A stretch of 64,000 nucleotides of DNA, taken from positions 65,494,501 to 65,558,500 of the forward strand of contig NC_134117.1 in NCBI RefSeq assembly GCF_040939455.1. Reading direction: 5' to 3'. This stretch comes from Microcebus murinus (lineage: Eukaryota; Chordata; Mammalia; Primates; Cheirogaleidae). The stretch's first letter is position 1; every line of letters starts with the position of its first letter. Shown in pieces: positions 48,296-61,244 of the stretch. Below the pieces are notes generated by a model, which was given only the letters and a program-made list of their open reading frames with translations, did no database searches and was not told the DNA's origin. Made by a program: the position numbers and the translations under genes.

Positions 48296-48590
48296 ATCAG
48301 CCAGCTATGGCGGCTCACGCCTATAATCCCAGCACTTTGGGAGGCCAAGGCAGGATTGTTTGAGGCCAGGAGTTTAAGACCAGCCAGGGCAACACAAGGA
48401 GACCCTGTCTCTACAAAAAAATTAAAAAATTATCCAGGTATGGTGCTGTGCACCTGTAGTCCCAGCTACTTTGGAGGCTGATACAAGCGGATCCCTTAAG
48501 CCCAGAAATTCGAAGTTACAGAAAATCATGATTACACCACTGCGCTCCAGCCTGGGTGACAGAGCAAGACCCTGTCTCTAAAAGCAAAAC
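48296..48590 (+). repeat. Old AluJ-type element
   Basis: This sense dimer has 'cccagcactttgggaggcca' and the arm 'catgattacaccactgcgct', the older Alu form rather than the strepsirrhine arm. It has many substitutions. Confidence 0.9.
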
Positions 48591-49130
48591 ATTTTTTTAA
48601 AAAATGTAAATCTAAGAAAACATCCCTGACCCAACCATTTGAAAAATGAAAACATGTCTTCCTGCATGGCCGCTGCAGGTAGACTATGTGATATTCGTGC
48701 GTAGTCTGGGGATTGCAGAGGGGTTGGAGGAAAGGGGCCTCCGGCACTGCCCCACTGTCCCTACGCTGCCTTGGAGGACAAGCAGCAGCCAGGACCCGGG
48801 TGACCTGGCAGAGACCAGATGTCCAGCAGGTCATGGCCAGGGAAGAGCTCCTGATGCTGAGGACCCCCCTGCCGAGAGGGCCCCTCCTGAACCACAGGTT
48901 GGGACCTTCTCTCTCCCTCCACAGGTGAGGAGAAGCCGGCCCTCACTGGGGAAGGTAAGGTTGACTCTCGTGTCCACACAGCTCTGTGTGTGGCTTTATC
49001 TTATGAGCATCGTTTATGCAGTATGGATATTTTGGAAATTTGGTCTAAATGACAGATATCTGGTCTCATTGTGTGGCTATACAACATTGTGCTGGTTAAG
49101 CATGCAGGCGTTTCTATCCCATCTTCTGGG
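48591..49130. other. Intergenic, unique
   Basis: A 162-codon plus-strand open frame (48646-49134) is present but resembles no family and has no support. No repeat is recognised. Confidence 0.5.
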
Positions 49131-49650
49131 CTAGAACCCAGGCCCGGCCACTTTCTAGCTGTGTGACTTTGGGGACACACAGATTCAGTTTCTACCTGTG
49201 TAAGATGAGGTAATAAGAATACCTAATTCCGCCAGGCGCGGTGGCTCACGCCTGTAATCCTAGCGTTCTGGGAGGCTGAAGCGGGCGGACTGCTTGAGGT
49301 CAGGAGTTCAAAACCAGCCTGTGCAAGAGCAAGACCCCGTCTCTACTATAAATAGAAAGAAATTCATTGGCCAACTAATATATAGAGAAAAAATTAACCG
49401 GGTGTGGTGGCGCATGCCTGTAGTCCCAGCTACTCAGGAGGCTGAGGCAGGAGGATCGTTTGAGCCCAGGAGTTTGAGGTTGCTATGAGCTAGGCTGACG
49501 CCATGGCACTCACTCCAGCCTGGCCAAGTGAGACTCTGTCTCAAAAAAAAAAAGAATACCTAATTCACAGGGCAGTTGTGAGATGTAAACAAATGAATGC
49601 AGGCAATGTACTTAAAACAGGATCTGCCACTTAGTAAGCCACTTAGAATT
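49131..49650 (+). repeat. MIR split by an Alu
   Basis: The left MIR part (49131-49229) has 'ccactttctagctgtgtgac' and 'agatgaggtaataagaatac'. The right part (49552-49650) has 'ttcacagggcagttgtgaga'. The Alu between them duplicated 'agaatacctaattc'. Confidence 0.85.
49231..49551 (+). repeat. Strepsirrhine Alu inside the MIR
   Basis: This is a full sense Alu with the linker 'cattggccaactaatatata' and right arm 'gctaggctgacgccatggca'. The 14-bp target duplication in the MIR is intact. Confidence 0.95.
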
Positions 49651-49689
49651 TACTCAGTAAATTCTAGCTGTTACTACTTTTTAAAAATT

Positions 49690-50280
49690 TAGCTGTCCTC
49701 ATTTTAAACATAGAGTTTCTTTCTCCTAAAGCTCACTTTAATAAACATGCTTGTACAATTTTCTCTGAAACTTAATCACACAAATGTTTCATATTCATTA
49801 AAGAAAAATAGACAATGCAAAAAAAGAAAGCAAAAGCTACTTGTAATAATGCCCCCCAAAGATAACGACAATACATTTGGTGTATATCTTTCAGATCTTT
49901 TTCCTGTATGTGTGTGGAGATACATACATACATACACAAATATATATGTGAACACTCAATATATTTGTACACTATATGCACACACACAACCCTTTACAAA
50001 AATGAATTTTGTGAGAGTGTTTTATAGTATTCTTCTTACTGTTTAAAAATAAGCATGAACACTTGTGAGGAAAAAAATCAATAATCATTTTTAGTGGCTG
50101 CCTAGTATTCATTTCATATTTGTATTAATCTTTGTTCGTACCCATTATTAATTACAAACAGCATTTTATTTTTCCAAATTTTGTGTGTGTGGTGGGGTAA
50201 AAGTTTGCACAGTCTACTCAGGTCCAAAAGAGTATAGCTGTTCAATTTCTTGGTAATGAACACAAGTTCGTCTCCATTGT
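49690..50280 (+). repeat. Ancient LINE-like AT-rich repeat, family unresolved
   Basis: The sequence 'aatagacaatgcaaaaaaag', 'aaagctacttgtaataatgc' and 'tttggtgtatatctttcaga' resembles the old repeat pattern 'cctgtaatcccaccacccagagataacc'. A related short piece is at 46730-46870. Confidence 0.45.
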
Positions 50281-50564
50281 GTGTGGTAATGAGAAAAACT
50301 TAGATCAGCCATTGAAAGTTTAGCTGTCTCTTCTGGCCTACGTCTCTTCTTATTCTGTCAATATTCAGTCTCTGAAATCAGTGTCTGGGCTGATGGGGAG
50401 CACAGTGTGTGCTGGGGTGTGGGGTCTCGGGTCCTTGGCAGGCCTCCCAGCTGTGTCGCTGTCACTTCTAGCCATGGGAGCCTCTCTGTGCCGACTCCTG
50501 CAAGCCCTCGGCACCTAGATGCTTTCTCCACCAGCCTCCTGGCCAGCCTGTCTGCACGGGTGCT

Positions 50565-50730
50565 TTTCAGATTTCAGTGTGGGTACGAGTCACCTGGACA
50601 GCTTGTGAAACGGACTCTGGGACGCCACGCCAGGACATTCTGATTAGCAGGTCTAGGGCAGGGCCAAGAGTTTGCACGTCTAACAAGCTTCCAAGTGAGG
50701 CAGGTCCAAAGGCCACACTTGGAGCACGCT
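50565..50730 (+). mobile_element. MER5A-type fragment
   Basis: The sequence 'gtgggtacgagtcacctgga', 'cattctgattagcaggtcta' and 'aacaagcttccaagtgaggc' matches MER5A features. Confidence 0.75.
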
Positions 50731-51098
50731 TGCCTGCATCTGCACCACAGCCTCTGCTTTGGAGTCACTTTGCTCTCGCCAAGGTCGTCCCATGGCTGGC
50801 ACATTAGTTCTCAGCTGAGCTGCCTGCCCCACATATTGCTAGGGGCTTAAGAGATCTTCTCGTTTCCTCAATTTCCACAAGAGAAAGTGGGTAGGAGAAG
50901 AAGGAAGCCCTTCTTCCAGCCCTCCCTGTGAGGACATCCCACGCGGCGCCCTCTCCCCGGGTGCATGTGGAGGGTCCCTGGGAGAGGTGTCCACAGCTCC
51001 AAGTGGGAAGACAAACACAAGCCCCCTTTACTTTAGGCTTTTGCTCCGAAGAGGTAATCTTTCTCTACCGCCTTTTTCCATTTTAACGTTAAAATCCA

Positions 51099-51429
51099 GA
51101 CCGGACACGGTGGCTCACGCCTGTAATCCTAGCTATCTGGGAGGCCAAGGCGGGCGGATTGCTCGAGGTCAGGAGTTCAAAACCAGCCTGAGCAAGAGCG
51201 AGACCCCGTCTCTACTATAAATAGAAAGAAATTAATTGGCCAACTAATATATATATAGAAAAAATTAGCCGGGCATGGTGGCGCATGCCTGAAGTCCCAG
51301 CTACTCGGGAGGCTGAGGCAGTAGGATCACTTGAGCCCAGGAGTTTGAGGTTGCTGTGAGCTAGGCTGACGCCACAGCACTCACTCTAGCCTGGCCAAGT
51401 GAGACTCTGCCTCAAAAAAACACAAAAAC
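51099..51429 (+). repeat. Strepsirrhine Alu
   Basis: This is a full sense copy with the linker 'attggccaactaatatatat'. It is flanked by the duplication 'ttaaaatcca'. Confidence 0.95.
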
Positions 51430-52090
51430 ATTAAAATCCAAACACGGAGAGGGGTAAACACAAGGAGCTGGCGTCGGACACCCCGGAACCAGAAAGGCTT
51501 TCTTTTATTTCCCCTGTTGTCTGGAAGCTGCTTCTCCATCGTCAATGCTTCCTTCCTGTGACGGGCACTTGACCGTCATGGCAGAGTGGCTTCTGGAGAA
51601 CATCGCCTAGAGAACATTAAAAATATATAATGTTTTCAAAATATCCCTGGTACATGTAGTAATTCTGTTATCTTTTTTCTTCATTAAATTTGCCAGACAT
51701 TTGTCTATTTGTTTAGCTTCATTATCTGGTTTTATTTATTAATTCTACTCTTTTCCTATTTTCAGATTCAATAATTTTGTTATGTTTGTCATGTCAGGGA
51801 GGAAATTATATTTTTCCCTTCTACCCCTCTGGATTTCTCTGGAATCCTATAACAAAAGACAGACTAACAAGCAGAAGTTTATATATACATACATCTAATA
51901 CATAGATGGGAGAAACTCAAGGATGAGTGACTTAAAGAGGTGGCTTTCACCTAAAACAAAGGAAAAAGAAAGGGAAGGAGGCAAACTATGGGAAGGTGTT
52001 CAGAGAAAGTGTGGTTATGCAGATTTAAGTCCATGGATAAGAGTGTGATTTGGAGCCATCCTGCTCTTCCTGATACAGAGAGGAAGACAT
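51430..52090. other. Intergenic, unique
   Basis: Nothing recognisable was found, apart from AT-rich sequence. Confidence 0.5.
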
Positions 52091-52092
52091 TC

Positions 52093-52431
52093 TTTTTTTT
52101 TTTTTTTCTTGAGACAGTCTTGCTTTGTTGCTCAGCCTAGAGTGAGTGCGGTGGCATCAGCAATCTAGCTCACAGCAGCCTCAAACTCCTGGGCTCAAGC
52201 AATCCTGCTGCCTCAGCCTCCCGAGTAGCTGGGACTACAGGCATGCGCCACCACGCCCGGCTAATTTTTTCTATATATTTTTAGTTGGCCAATGAATTTC
52301 TTTCTATTTATAGTAGAGACGGGTCTCGCTCTTGCTCAGGCTGGTTTTGAACTCCTGACCTCGAGCAATCCCCTCCCGCCTTGGCCTCCCAGAGAGCTAG
52401 GATTACAGGCGTGAGCCACCTTGCCCAGCCA
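52093..52431 (-). repeat. Strepsirrhine Alu, antisense
   Basis: Poly(T), then 'gagacagtcttgctttgttg' to 'gccaccttgcccagcc'. The antisense linker 'tttttagttggccaatgaat' is present. An imperfect target duplication (gacattctt / ggcattctt) flanks it. Confidence 0.93.
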
Positions 52432-52720
52432 AGAGGAGGGCATTCTTATAAATGAAGATTTCCTTATAAGTGCACATTTCCCTCAGCAAAGGGTAACTTA
52501 TATTCTGTTTCAGAGCCTCTCCTGTGGCTGCTATTTCTCAAAATAATCAGCTCAAAATAATTCTCATGCCAAAAGAGCATATTTGGGTGGTATATTTTGG
52601 TTTCCCACAGTCATATTTCGGGGTAGCAGATTCTGGTCTACAGTGATGTTCTTCGTTTTTAGATTTTCCCCTAACATCTTGAATGAAATGTTTCATTTGT
52701 TTTCATCATTTTTAACTTAA

Positions 52721-53066
<346 letters not shown>

Positions 53067-53289
53067 GAATTTATTTCACACTCACATGTAAGTACGCCAT
53101 TGTGCACATGAGATCATGCCATAGGTATTGTGTTCATGTGGACGTCCCCTCTGTACTATCCCTTCCCCTTGCACCACCCCTTGCAACTTTCTTCTTACGT
53201 AATGAAACACACGCATCTAGAACTTTATCTTTTTATATAATTTGGCCATATCCCATTAGGTCAACATGTAGCATTATCACTGTCTTAAA

Positions 53290-53935
53290 TTTCTAAAGAC
53301 ATTAAAATCCTGCTGCACAATTCTCCTCCTAGGTGTCTACCCAAAAGAAGTGAAAACATGTTCACACAAAAATGTATGTACACATATTCATAGCAGCATA
53401 ATTCACAAAAGCCAAAAAGTAGAAACTGCCCATATGTCCATCAACCAATGAAGGGATAAATAAAATATGGCGTATCCTTACAGTGGAATGTTATTTGGCA
53501 ATAAGAAGGAATGAAGTACTGATATACGCTCTCACATGGATAGATCTTGAAAACACTATGTTAAGTGACAGATGCCAGTCATAAAGACCACATATTTAAA
53601 AAAAAAAAAAAAGACCACATATCATATGATTCCATTGATGTGCAATTTCCAGAATCTGTATCTGTGGAGAAAGCCTACCTATAGCGAATCTATAGGGAAA
53701 TAAAGTAGATTAGTGCTTGCCTAGGGCTGGGATCAGGGAGAGGATGGTGAAAAGGGGTGACTGCTGAAGGCACAAGGTTTCTTTCTGGGGTGATGAAAAT
53801 GTGCTAAAGTAGATTGTAGTGATGGTTGCACAACTATGTGAATATGCTAAAAACCATTGAATCACACTCTTTAAAAGGATGGATTGTATGGCATGTGAAT
53901 TATTTCTCAATAAATCTGTTCTCAAAAAAATCCTC
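53290..53935 (+). mobile_element. L1M 3' end, 5'-truncated
   Basis: The ORF2 C-terminus/3' UTR reads 'aattctcctcctaggtgtct', 'aaatatggcgtatccttaca', 'gaatgttatttggcaataag', then 'gtgatggttgcacaactatg' and a terminal 'atttctcaataaatctgtt'. It has the same structure as the 3' end of the L1 at 31.6 kb. It is decayed. Confidence 0.85.
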
Positions 53936-54264
53936 TGTAAATAATGTGAATTTGGGCATAATACAAATTTAGATCTATGGAGATTGGTGCTGCATCTCTC
54001 CCCTCCTCTCAGCCCTCTCTTCCTTTTCAAACAGAGTGCTTACCCTCCTCCGGGGAGGAAGCATGTTAAGAGGAGATGAGACTGGCCAGTAACATAAAGA
54101 GAACATGACACCAACTTCTCAAGGTTCTCCCGACCCATTCTCCCCAGGTCCATTGGATACCAACCAGCCAAGGATTTTTAAGATTATTGCTTCTGTCCTG
54201 GACATCTGAATCAGCCAGAGAACCCAGAATTGTCCCCATATTTAAGTTAAGGCAGCCATCTACT

Positions 54265-54387
54265 AGCAAGTGTTAGAGAAAATTATGCATGACACTTATT
54301 AAAGATGGTAGGAAGATTTTATTCCAGAGGAGCTACTGCAATGGGTGTTTTGCAGTAGGGGAGAGAGATTGGGCTCTTAACAACAAG
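54265..54387 (+). repeat. Unassigned repeat U (copy 2, 5' part)
   Basis: The segment 'aagattttattccagaggag', 'ctactgcaatgggtg' and 'ggggagagagattgggctc' resembles the start of repeat U at 44376. It is separated from its apparent 3' end at 55594-55652 by an Alu and an antisense L1. Confidence 0.5.
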
Positions 54388-54702
54388 GATCGCTCGAGGT
54401 CAGGAGATCGAAGCCAGCCTGAGCAAGAGTGAGACCCCATCTCTACTGAAAAAAAAAATAGAAAGAAATTAACTGGTGAACTAAAAATATATAGAAAAAA
54501 TTAGCTGGGCATGGGGGCACATGCCTGTAGTCCCAGCTACTCCAGAGGCTAAGGCAGAAGGATCATTCGAGCCCAGGAATTTGAGGTTGCTGTGAGCGAG
54601 GCTGACACCACGGCACTCTAGCCTGGGCAACAGAGTGAGATTCTGTCTCAAAAAAAAAGAAAGAAATTAGCTGGACAACTAATATTAAAAAAAAAAAAAG
54701 AG
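54388..54702 (+). repeat. 5'-truncated Alu with an extra linker segment in its tail
   Basis: It starts at 'gatcgctcgaggtcaggaga' (about 50 bases into the consensus) and runs to the right-arm end 'attctgtctc' and poly(A). The tail then contains 'gaaattagctggacaactaa', normally the middle linker of an Alu, followed by a second poly(A). Confidence 0.88.
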
Positions 54703-54744
54703 CCACCTCTTAGGAAAATTTTAGTATAAATACAGTGCTGGTTA

Positions 54745-55405
54745 GCTATAGGTACCTTCTGTAGGATGAGTCTCCAAAACTTATTTTGTTTAACTGAAAC
54801 TTTGTACCCTTTGACCAGCACCTCACCATTCCCACCTCCCCCATTCTACTCTCTGCTTTTCGAACTCCTGACCTCCAGCAATCCGCCCGCCTCAGTCTCC
54901 CAGAGTGCTAGGATTATAGGCGTGAGCCACCGCGCCCGGCCTTACTCTCTGCTTTTATGAGTTTGGCTACTTTAGATTCCATAGGAGGTCATATAGTATT
55001 TGTCTGTGTCTGGCTCATTTCACTTAGCATAATGTCTTCTAGGTTCATTCATGCTGTTGCAAATGGCAGGGTTTCCTTTTTAAGGCTAAATAGTATTTCG
55101 TTGTGCATGTGGACCACATCTTCTTTATCCATCATCCATCAGTTGACACTTAGGTTGTTTCCATATCTTGACTATCGTAATAGCACTGCAACGAACATGG
55201 GAGCTCGGGTATCTATTTGAGATCCTGATTCTGATTTCTTTGGATAAATACCCAGAAATGGGATTTCTGGGTCATATGGTAGTTATATTTTCAATTTCTG
55301 AGGAAATCCACAGTAGTTTTCATAATGGCTGTACCAATTTTCATTCCTATCCAACAAGGGTACCTTTTTATCTATATCCTCGCCAATAATTTTTATCTTT
55401 TGCTT
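54745..55405 (-). mobile_element. L1 fragment, antisense, split by a short Alu
   Basis: The plus strand reads 'tcatatagtatttgtctgtg', 'ctcatttcacttagcataat', 'ttcattcatgctgttgcaaa' and 'gggatttctgggtcatatgg'. This is the reverse of L1 ORF2 C-terminus/3' UTR, common in old L1s. Confidence 0.88.
54861..54942 (-). repeat. 82-bp tailless Alu fragment with 14-bp target duplication
   Basis: The antisense Alu 5' portion (consensus start to about base 80) runs from 'cgaactcctgacctccagca' to 'gccaccgcgcccggcct'. It is directly bounded by 'tactctctgctttt' at 54847-54860 and 54943-54956. It has no right monomer and no poly(T). Confidence 0.93.
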
Positions 55406-55916
55406 TTGACTCAGCAGGATTCTTGCTGAAGGTGGGCCAGCATGATAAGATATTGAGAGTAGGGGGTGAGGAATTTAATCAGATATTGAGAGTGCTCACA
55501 TAACCAAGAATGCTGCATTTCCATTAGACTGACTCTATAGGATTCTTGCTGCACTAGGCAGTCCAAGCGTAGGGCCCAAGGTGGGGAACTAGCTGAGAAG
55601 AGGGCTCAGAGGAGCCCGACTCAGAGTTGGCCAAGGAGAGAGACTTTGTTACAGGCAGCACCAAATACAGCCAGGAACTGGATGGCTTTGGGGAACTCTC
55701 AGCTACAAAGATTTGTCCTGCATATTTTTATCTCATTAACCTTCTAATAACATGATGCCACATACTTTACAAGATTGAACTTTTTGGATCTTACGTGAGT
55801 TATGGTGGGGTGTCACTGTGGGAGGAATTACAGTTGAGTCTGTCCCCACTTCTCTACCCCATGAAAGCCCAGCTCCAGACAACAGCTCCCTCTCTCTGAC
55901 GCTCTCTCATCCACCT

Positions 55917-55920
<4 letters not shown>
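55406..55920. repeat. Unassigned repeat U (copy 2, 3' part) and flanking sequence
   Basis: At 55594-55652, 'gagaagagggctcagaggag' and 'ggccaaggagagagactttg' match the end of repeat U at 45001-45057. The remainder (55406-55593 and 55653-55920) is not assignable. Confidence 0.5.
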
Positions 55921-55948
<28 letters not shown>

Positions 55949-56264
55949 GAGACAGAGTCTCACTTTGTTGCCCAGGCTAGAGTGAGTGCCATGGCGTCAG
56001 CCTAGCTCACAGCAACCTCAAACTCCTGGGCTTGAGTGATCCTTCTGCCTCAGCCTCCCGAGTAGCTGGGACTACAGGAATGCGCCACCATGCCCGGCTA
56101 ATTTTTTATGTATATATCAGTTGGCCAATTAATTTCTTTCTATTTATAGTAGAAACGGGGTCTCGCTCTTGCTCAGGCTGGTTTTGAACTCCTGACCTTG
56201 AGCAATCCGCCCGCCTCGGCCTCCCAAGAGCTAGGATTACAGGCGTGAGCCACAGCGCCCGGCC
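55921..56264 (-). repeat. Strepsirrhine Alu, antisense
   Basis: A 28-bp T tract, then 'gagacagagtctcactttgt' to 'gccacagcgcccggcc'. The duplication 'cacctgctc' lies on both sides. Confidence 0.95.
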
Positions 56265-57374
56265 TCACCTGCTCTTTTGACTTATCCGATCACACTGTGG
56301 TCTTGGCTCCTGGCTTTTCTGCATCTTGTGTTCCTGGTTCCCACACTGGAATGCCATTCTTTCCTTAAGCCTGCTTGCTTCAACCACTGATTCTGGTACT
56401 TTCCTTTTTAGTTGTGTTTTATTGCTATTTTCTAATTTGTATTGGTTTTCTACTATGAAGAGGCATTTTATGCACATGATACAGCATTGAAAATGTACAC
56501 AAGGGTACATATACAGTGGAAATTGAGTTTCCTTTCATTCCACGTCTTATAGTAATGGAATCTCTCTCTGCAAAAGCAACTACTATTACCAGTTTCTTGA
56601 GTATCTTCCCAGAGATTGAGGTAATAAGTACCATGTATATACACATATTTCTTCTCCCCTATACAAATCGTAGCAGGCCATACAGATTGCTCTGTGCCTG
56701 GCTTTCCCCCTTAACATCATCACTCAGAGGGACTCACATTTTAGTGCACAGACAGCTGCTCATTCTTGTTATTGTTATTATTTTTCTTTGGCCTTGACTG
56801 TTGGGCAAATGTCTTGGGCTATTCTGGGAACCCACCCAAACCTGCCTTCTCCTCCCTGTACTGTGGCTTCCAGCAAGAAGCACCCCCTGCACTGCACCCC
56901 ATGCTCAGGGAACCGCACCCTCCCCCCCACTCTCCCTGGCTTTCCTGCCAGTGCTGGAGAGGAATGAAGCCATTCTAGCCACAGAACTTTCATTTCTCCC
57001 ACAAAACAACAGAGCTGAAAAAAGAAATGGCTCTTTCTGGAAGGGAGTCTGTGGACCTTCAACAAATGACATGCTGACGCCTGGCAAGGAGCCCAGATTC
57101 ACAAAACCTTCCCAGCCATATCAGACAAATGGCATTTATACAGTAGGGCAAGGCTCACCAACGTCAAATCAGCAATCCTTCCTACTTTATATGCGTGTTC
57201 CTCCTTTAAGATAAACAAGGGGTCACTTTGCACAAGGGACAGTTAGCACAATTTTCAGGGCCCAGGGCTGCATGATATCTCAGTTTCCTTCCCCCCAGAT
57301 CATGTGCATGAGCCCCAAGCATGGGGCCTTTTAGCAGATTATTAAAATATCATTTCCCATCAAATTAGCCTTTT
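56265..57374. other. Intergenic, unique
   Basis: No gene or repeat is recognised with confidence. A 56400-56640 segment is weakly LINE-like. Confidence 0.5.
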
Positions 57375-57815
<441 letters not shown>

Positions 57816-57824
57816 TGGTATAGG

Positions 57825-58120
<296 letters not shown>

Positions 58121-59904
58121 CTAGAACCACAGCCTGGAGATGGTAGAGGGATCTGAGAGAACTTGAAGGAGTTGAGCCCCATACCACCTTGGACCATGAT
58201 GAGAAATCAAATCTGATCTATTTGCAGTCTCTGTCATGTTGAATTCTGCTATTTTTTTGCATCTCTACCTTATCCTAAGCAATAAACTACCATCCCCCAG
58301 AAATATATTTTAATATTTATTTTTAAACCCCTGCTACCAGCAATGGCAATGGTTAATTTACAGATGTTGATTTTAAATGCGTCAGCCATTCTCATCCCCT
58401 GCCTTTCCAACCTATAGTAAATCCTTTTGCATGAAGTTTCAGCCCTAGTCAGTGCATGAACCAGAAAGGGAGTGCACAGTATGCACATGGAACAGGGGGG
58501 CCCACGGGTGTAAAGGAGCTTAGAATTACTCTTTTGGGAGTTTGGATTCCAACGTGCCCAGGTTATTTATCTAGGGGATTCCCTGAGGACCTACATGCTC
58601 ATAGAATCTCAGCCCACACACCTGCTGACCATAGTGTCAGGACAGACTTCCCCCCCTCTCTCCACGTGGGCAGGCCTCAGACGCACACATCCTCTTCTGA
58701 TCTCTGGAGGAAGAACTGGCTTTTGGTCAGTGGCCTGGGATGAGGATGCTCTCCACACTTGGTCCCAAGTACCAAGGAAATTGGAGGCAGAATTGGCATA
58801 GGGGCCAGTGGGAAGAAGTACAGAAGGTCACAGGTCACTATGCAGATGGTTCCTCATCATTGGCACCACCAGTGGGTGGTGGTGCATGGGCATGTTTACC
58901 TGCACTGGCATGTTTACCTGGTTTAAAGGTCCAGGACAATTTCCATAGTTTTTGAGAGAAGCTTCCCTGGGTTGCTGGTGCCTGGCCCCCTGTTCAGCTC
59001 TGAGCCAGACAAGTCACTTGGAAGTGCTCAGCTGCTGCCAACTGATTTAGTGTGTCCTTACAGCCTGGAGAAGCTGCTTCTGAGCATGCACCATCTCAGA
59101 CTGGGGTGGATGCCCGCTCAGGTACCCTCTGCGTGGTAACTGGGAACCCCTGCCTCCTCCACTGGGAGTCCTCTCCACAGCATCCTCAGTTCCCCTAGAC
59201 TTGGGATCCCCCGTTATCACCTTCCTACCTGGCCCGTTGTTGAGCCAGCTGCCCAGGATGGGACTATGGGGGATGGCAGACAGACTTCAGAGGGGTCCAT
59301 TGTGTTTGCAAGAGCCGAGATGAGGCCGAGCCATCCAGGCAGCACTATGGAGCCCTGAACAAGCCAAGAGAACTTTATCTCTTGTCACTCTGGCTAGAGT
59401 CTTCTGCCTGGAAGGGCAGACAAGGGACATTGCTCCAACAACCCGAGGAAGCAGGAGACATCACACTTGAGGACCTGTGATTGCCGTAAGGTTTTATTTT
59501 GTTTTATTTTTTTAAAAATATTAATATTACCTGATGCTGTAGGCTTTCACCCTGAAACAGCTGGTCAACTGTCTACTCTTTCCTAGTACAGGAGCTCAAC
59601 TTCCCCCAAACGGTGCCATAAGGTTTTGACCACTGCAGCCTCTCCCCATGTACTCAGACACCATCTTAGACAGAGAGCAGAATATGGCGGCAGTCATTGA
59701 GACACTGGGCTTTTTTATCCAAAAATAATTAAAGACTTCTTAAAAGGTATTGGTTTTTTTCTTATAGTTTAAGTTTTCTTCATTAAAATTTTTTTCTGAT
59801 TTATTATTCTTTTTAATTATTTGATTTAACTTTACATTTTTTTATTGTTTAGTTCATTATTTTATTTTCACTATAGCTCTTGGATCTTAAAAAGATATTG
59901 TTTA
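58121..59904. other. Intergenic, unique
   Basis: No gene is recognised. Near 58875-58920 a 13-bp unit (gcatgtttacctg) occurs twice. An AT-rich part lies at 59740-59870. Confidence 0.5.
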
Positions 59905-60260
59905 GGCCAGGCGTGGTGGCTGAGGCCTGTAATCCTAGCACTCTGGGAGGCCTAGGCGGGTGGATTGCTCAAGGTCAGGAGTTCGAAACCGAAACTGGCC
60001 TGAGCAAGAGTGAGACCCCCATCTCTACTAAAAATAGAAAGAAATTAATTGGCCAACTAAAAATATATAGAAAAATTAGCCGCATGCCTGTAGTCCCAGC
60101 TACTTGGGAGGCTGAGGCAGGAGGATAGCTTGAGCCCAGGAATTTGAGGTTGCTGTGAGCTAGGCTGACACCACGGCACTCTAGCCTGGGTAACAGAGTG
60201 AGAATCTGTCTCAAAAAAAAAAAAAAAAAAAGAAAGAAAAAAGAAAAGAAAAGAAAAAGA
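59905..60260 (+). repeat. Strepsirrhine Alu with internal deletion
   Basis: This sense copy has the linker 'attggccaactaaaaatata'. After 'aaaaattagccg' about 13 bases of the right arm start are missing (runs straight to 'catgcctgtagtcccagcta'). It has a long A/G-rich tail. Confidence 0.93.
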
Positions 60261-60445
60261 AAATTAGACAAAAAAATTTTTAAGAATGGTATTGTTTAAA
60301 AGATTACCTAAATTCAGGTTTTAAATTAGATTTAGATTGCCAGTTTAGTAACTTTTTTTCCCCTCAACAAACAGCAGGTAGAGACTCAGGGGAAAAAAAT
60401 CCAGATTAGTTATAGTCAAATAAAGGAATTCGTATTTCTCTGCCA

Positions 60446-61155
60446 TTAGGGGCTGAATTGTGTCCCCTTAAAATTTATGTTGAAGTCCTAACCCCAAGTA
60501 TCTCAGAATGTGACTGTATTTGGAGCTAGGATTTTAAAGAGGTAATAAAATTTAAATGAAGTCATTAGAGTGGGCCCTAATCTAAGATGACTGGCGTTTT
60601 AATAAAAAGAGATTAGGACACACACCAGCACAGAGGGAAGACATTGTGAGGACATAGCACCCTGAAGACTGGTCGGGCGCAGTGGCTCACGCCTGTAACC
60701 CTAGCACTCTGGGAGGCTGAGGAGGGTGGATAGCTCAAGGTCAGGAGTTCGAAACCAGCCTGAGCAAGAGTGAGACCCGTCTCTACTATAAATAGAAAGA
60801 AATTAATTGGCCAACTAATATATATATAGAAAAAATCAGCCGAGCACCTGTAGTCCCAGCTACTCGGGAGACTGAGGCAGAAGGATGGCTTGAGCCCAGG
60901 AGTTTGAGGTTGCTGTGAGCTAGGCTGACACCGCAGCACTTTAGCCAGGGCAACAAGAGTGAGACTCTGTCTCAAAAAAAAAAAAAAAAAGTAGACGGCA
61001 CCTGCAAGCCAAGGAGAGAGGCCTCGGGATAGAACCAACCCTGCTGACAGCCTGACCTTGGACTTGCAGCCTTTAGCACCAAGAAAAAATACATTTCTGT
61101 TGGTTAAGCCATGCGTCCATGGTGCTTTATTATGGCGGCCCTGGCAAACTAACAC
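60446..61155 (+). mobile_element. MLT1-like MaLR LTR split by an Alu
   Basis: The left part (60446-60670) has 'ggggctgaattgtgtcccct', 'gtgactgtatttggagctag' and 'gagtgggccctaatctaaga'. The right part (60991-61155) has 'ctgcaagccaaggagagagg', 'ttggacttgcagcctttagc' and ends 'ggcaaactaaca'. The parts join in order across the Alu. Confidence 0.8.
60671..60990 (+). repeat. Strepsirrhine Alu inside the LTR
   Basis: This sense copy starts 'ggtcgggcgcagtggctcac' with the linker 'attggccaactaatatatat'. Part of the right arm start is missing ('cagccgagcacctgtagtcc'). Confidence 0.93.
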
Positions 61156-61244
61156 ATCTATCTTGAACAAGAGTGCAGAGAAATTTTCATCCCCATTACA
61201 CCTTAAATTTTTTTACATAAATAGAAGCATGTTGTAATAATATC

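Noticed and set aside
48646..49134. Plus-strand open frame of 162 codons with a hydrophobic stretch near its end
   Set aside because: The hydrophobic part runs into MIR-adjacent sequence and the rest resembles no protein. Considered chance.
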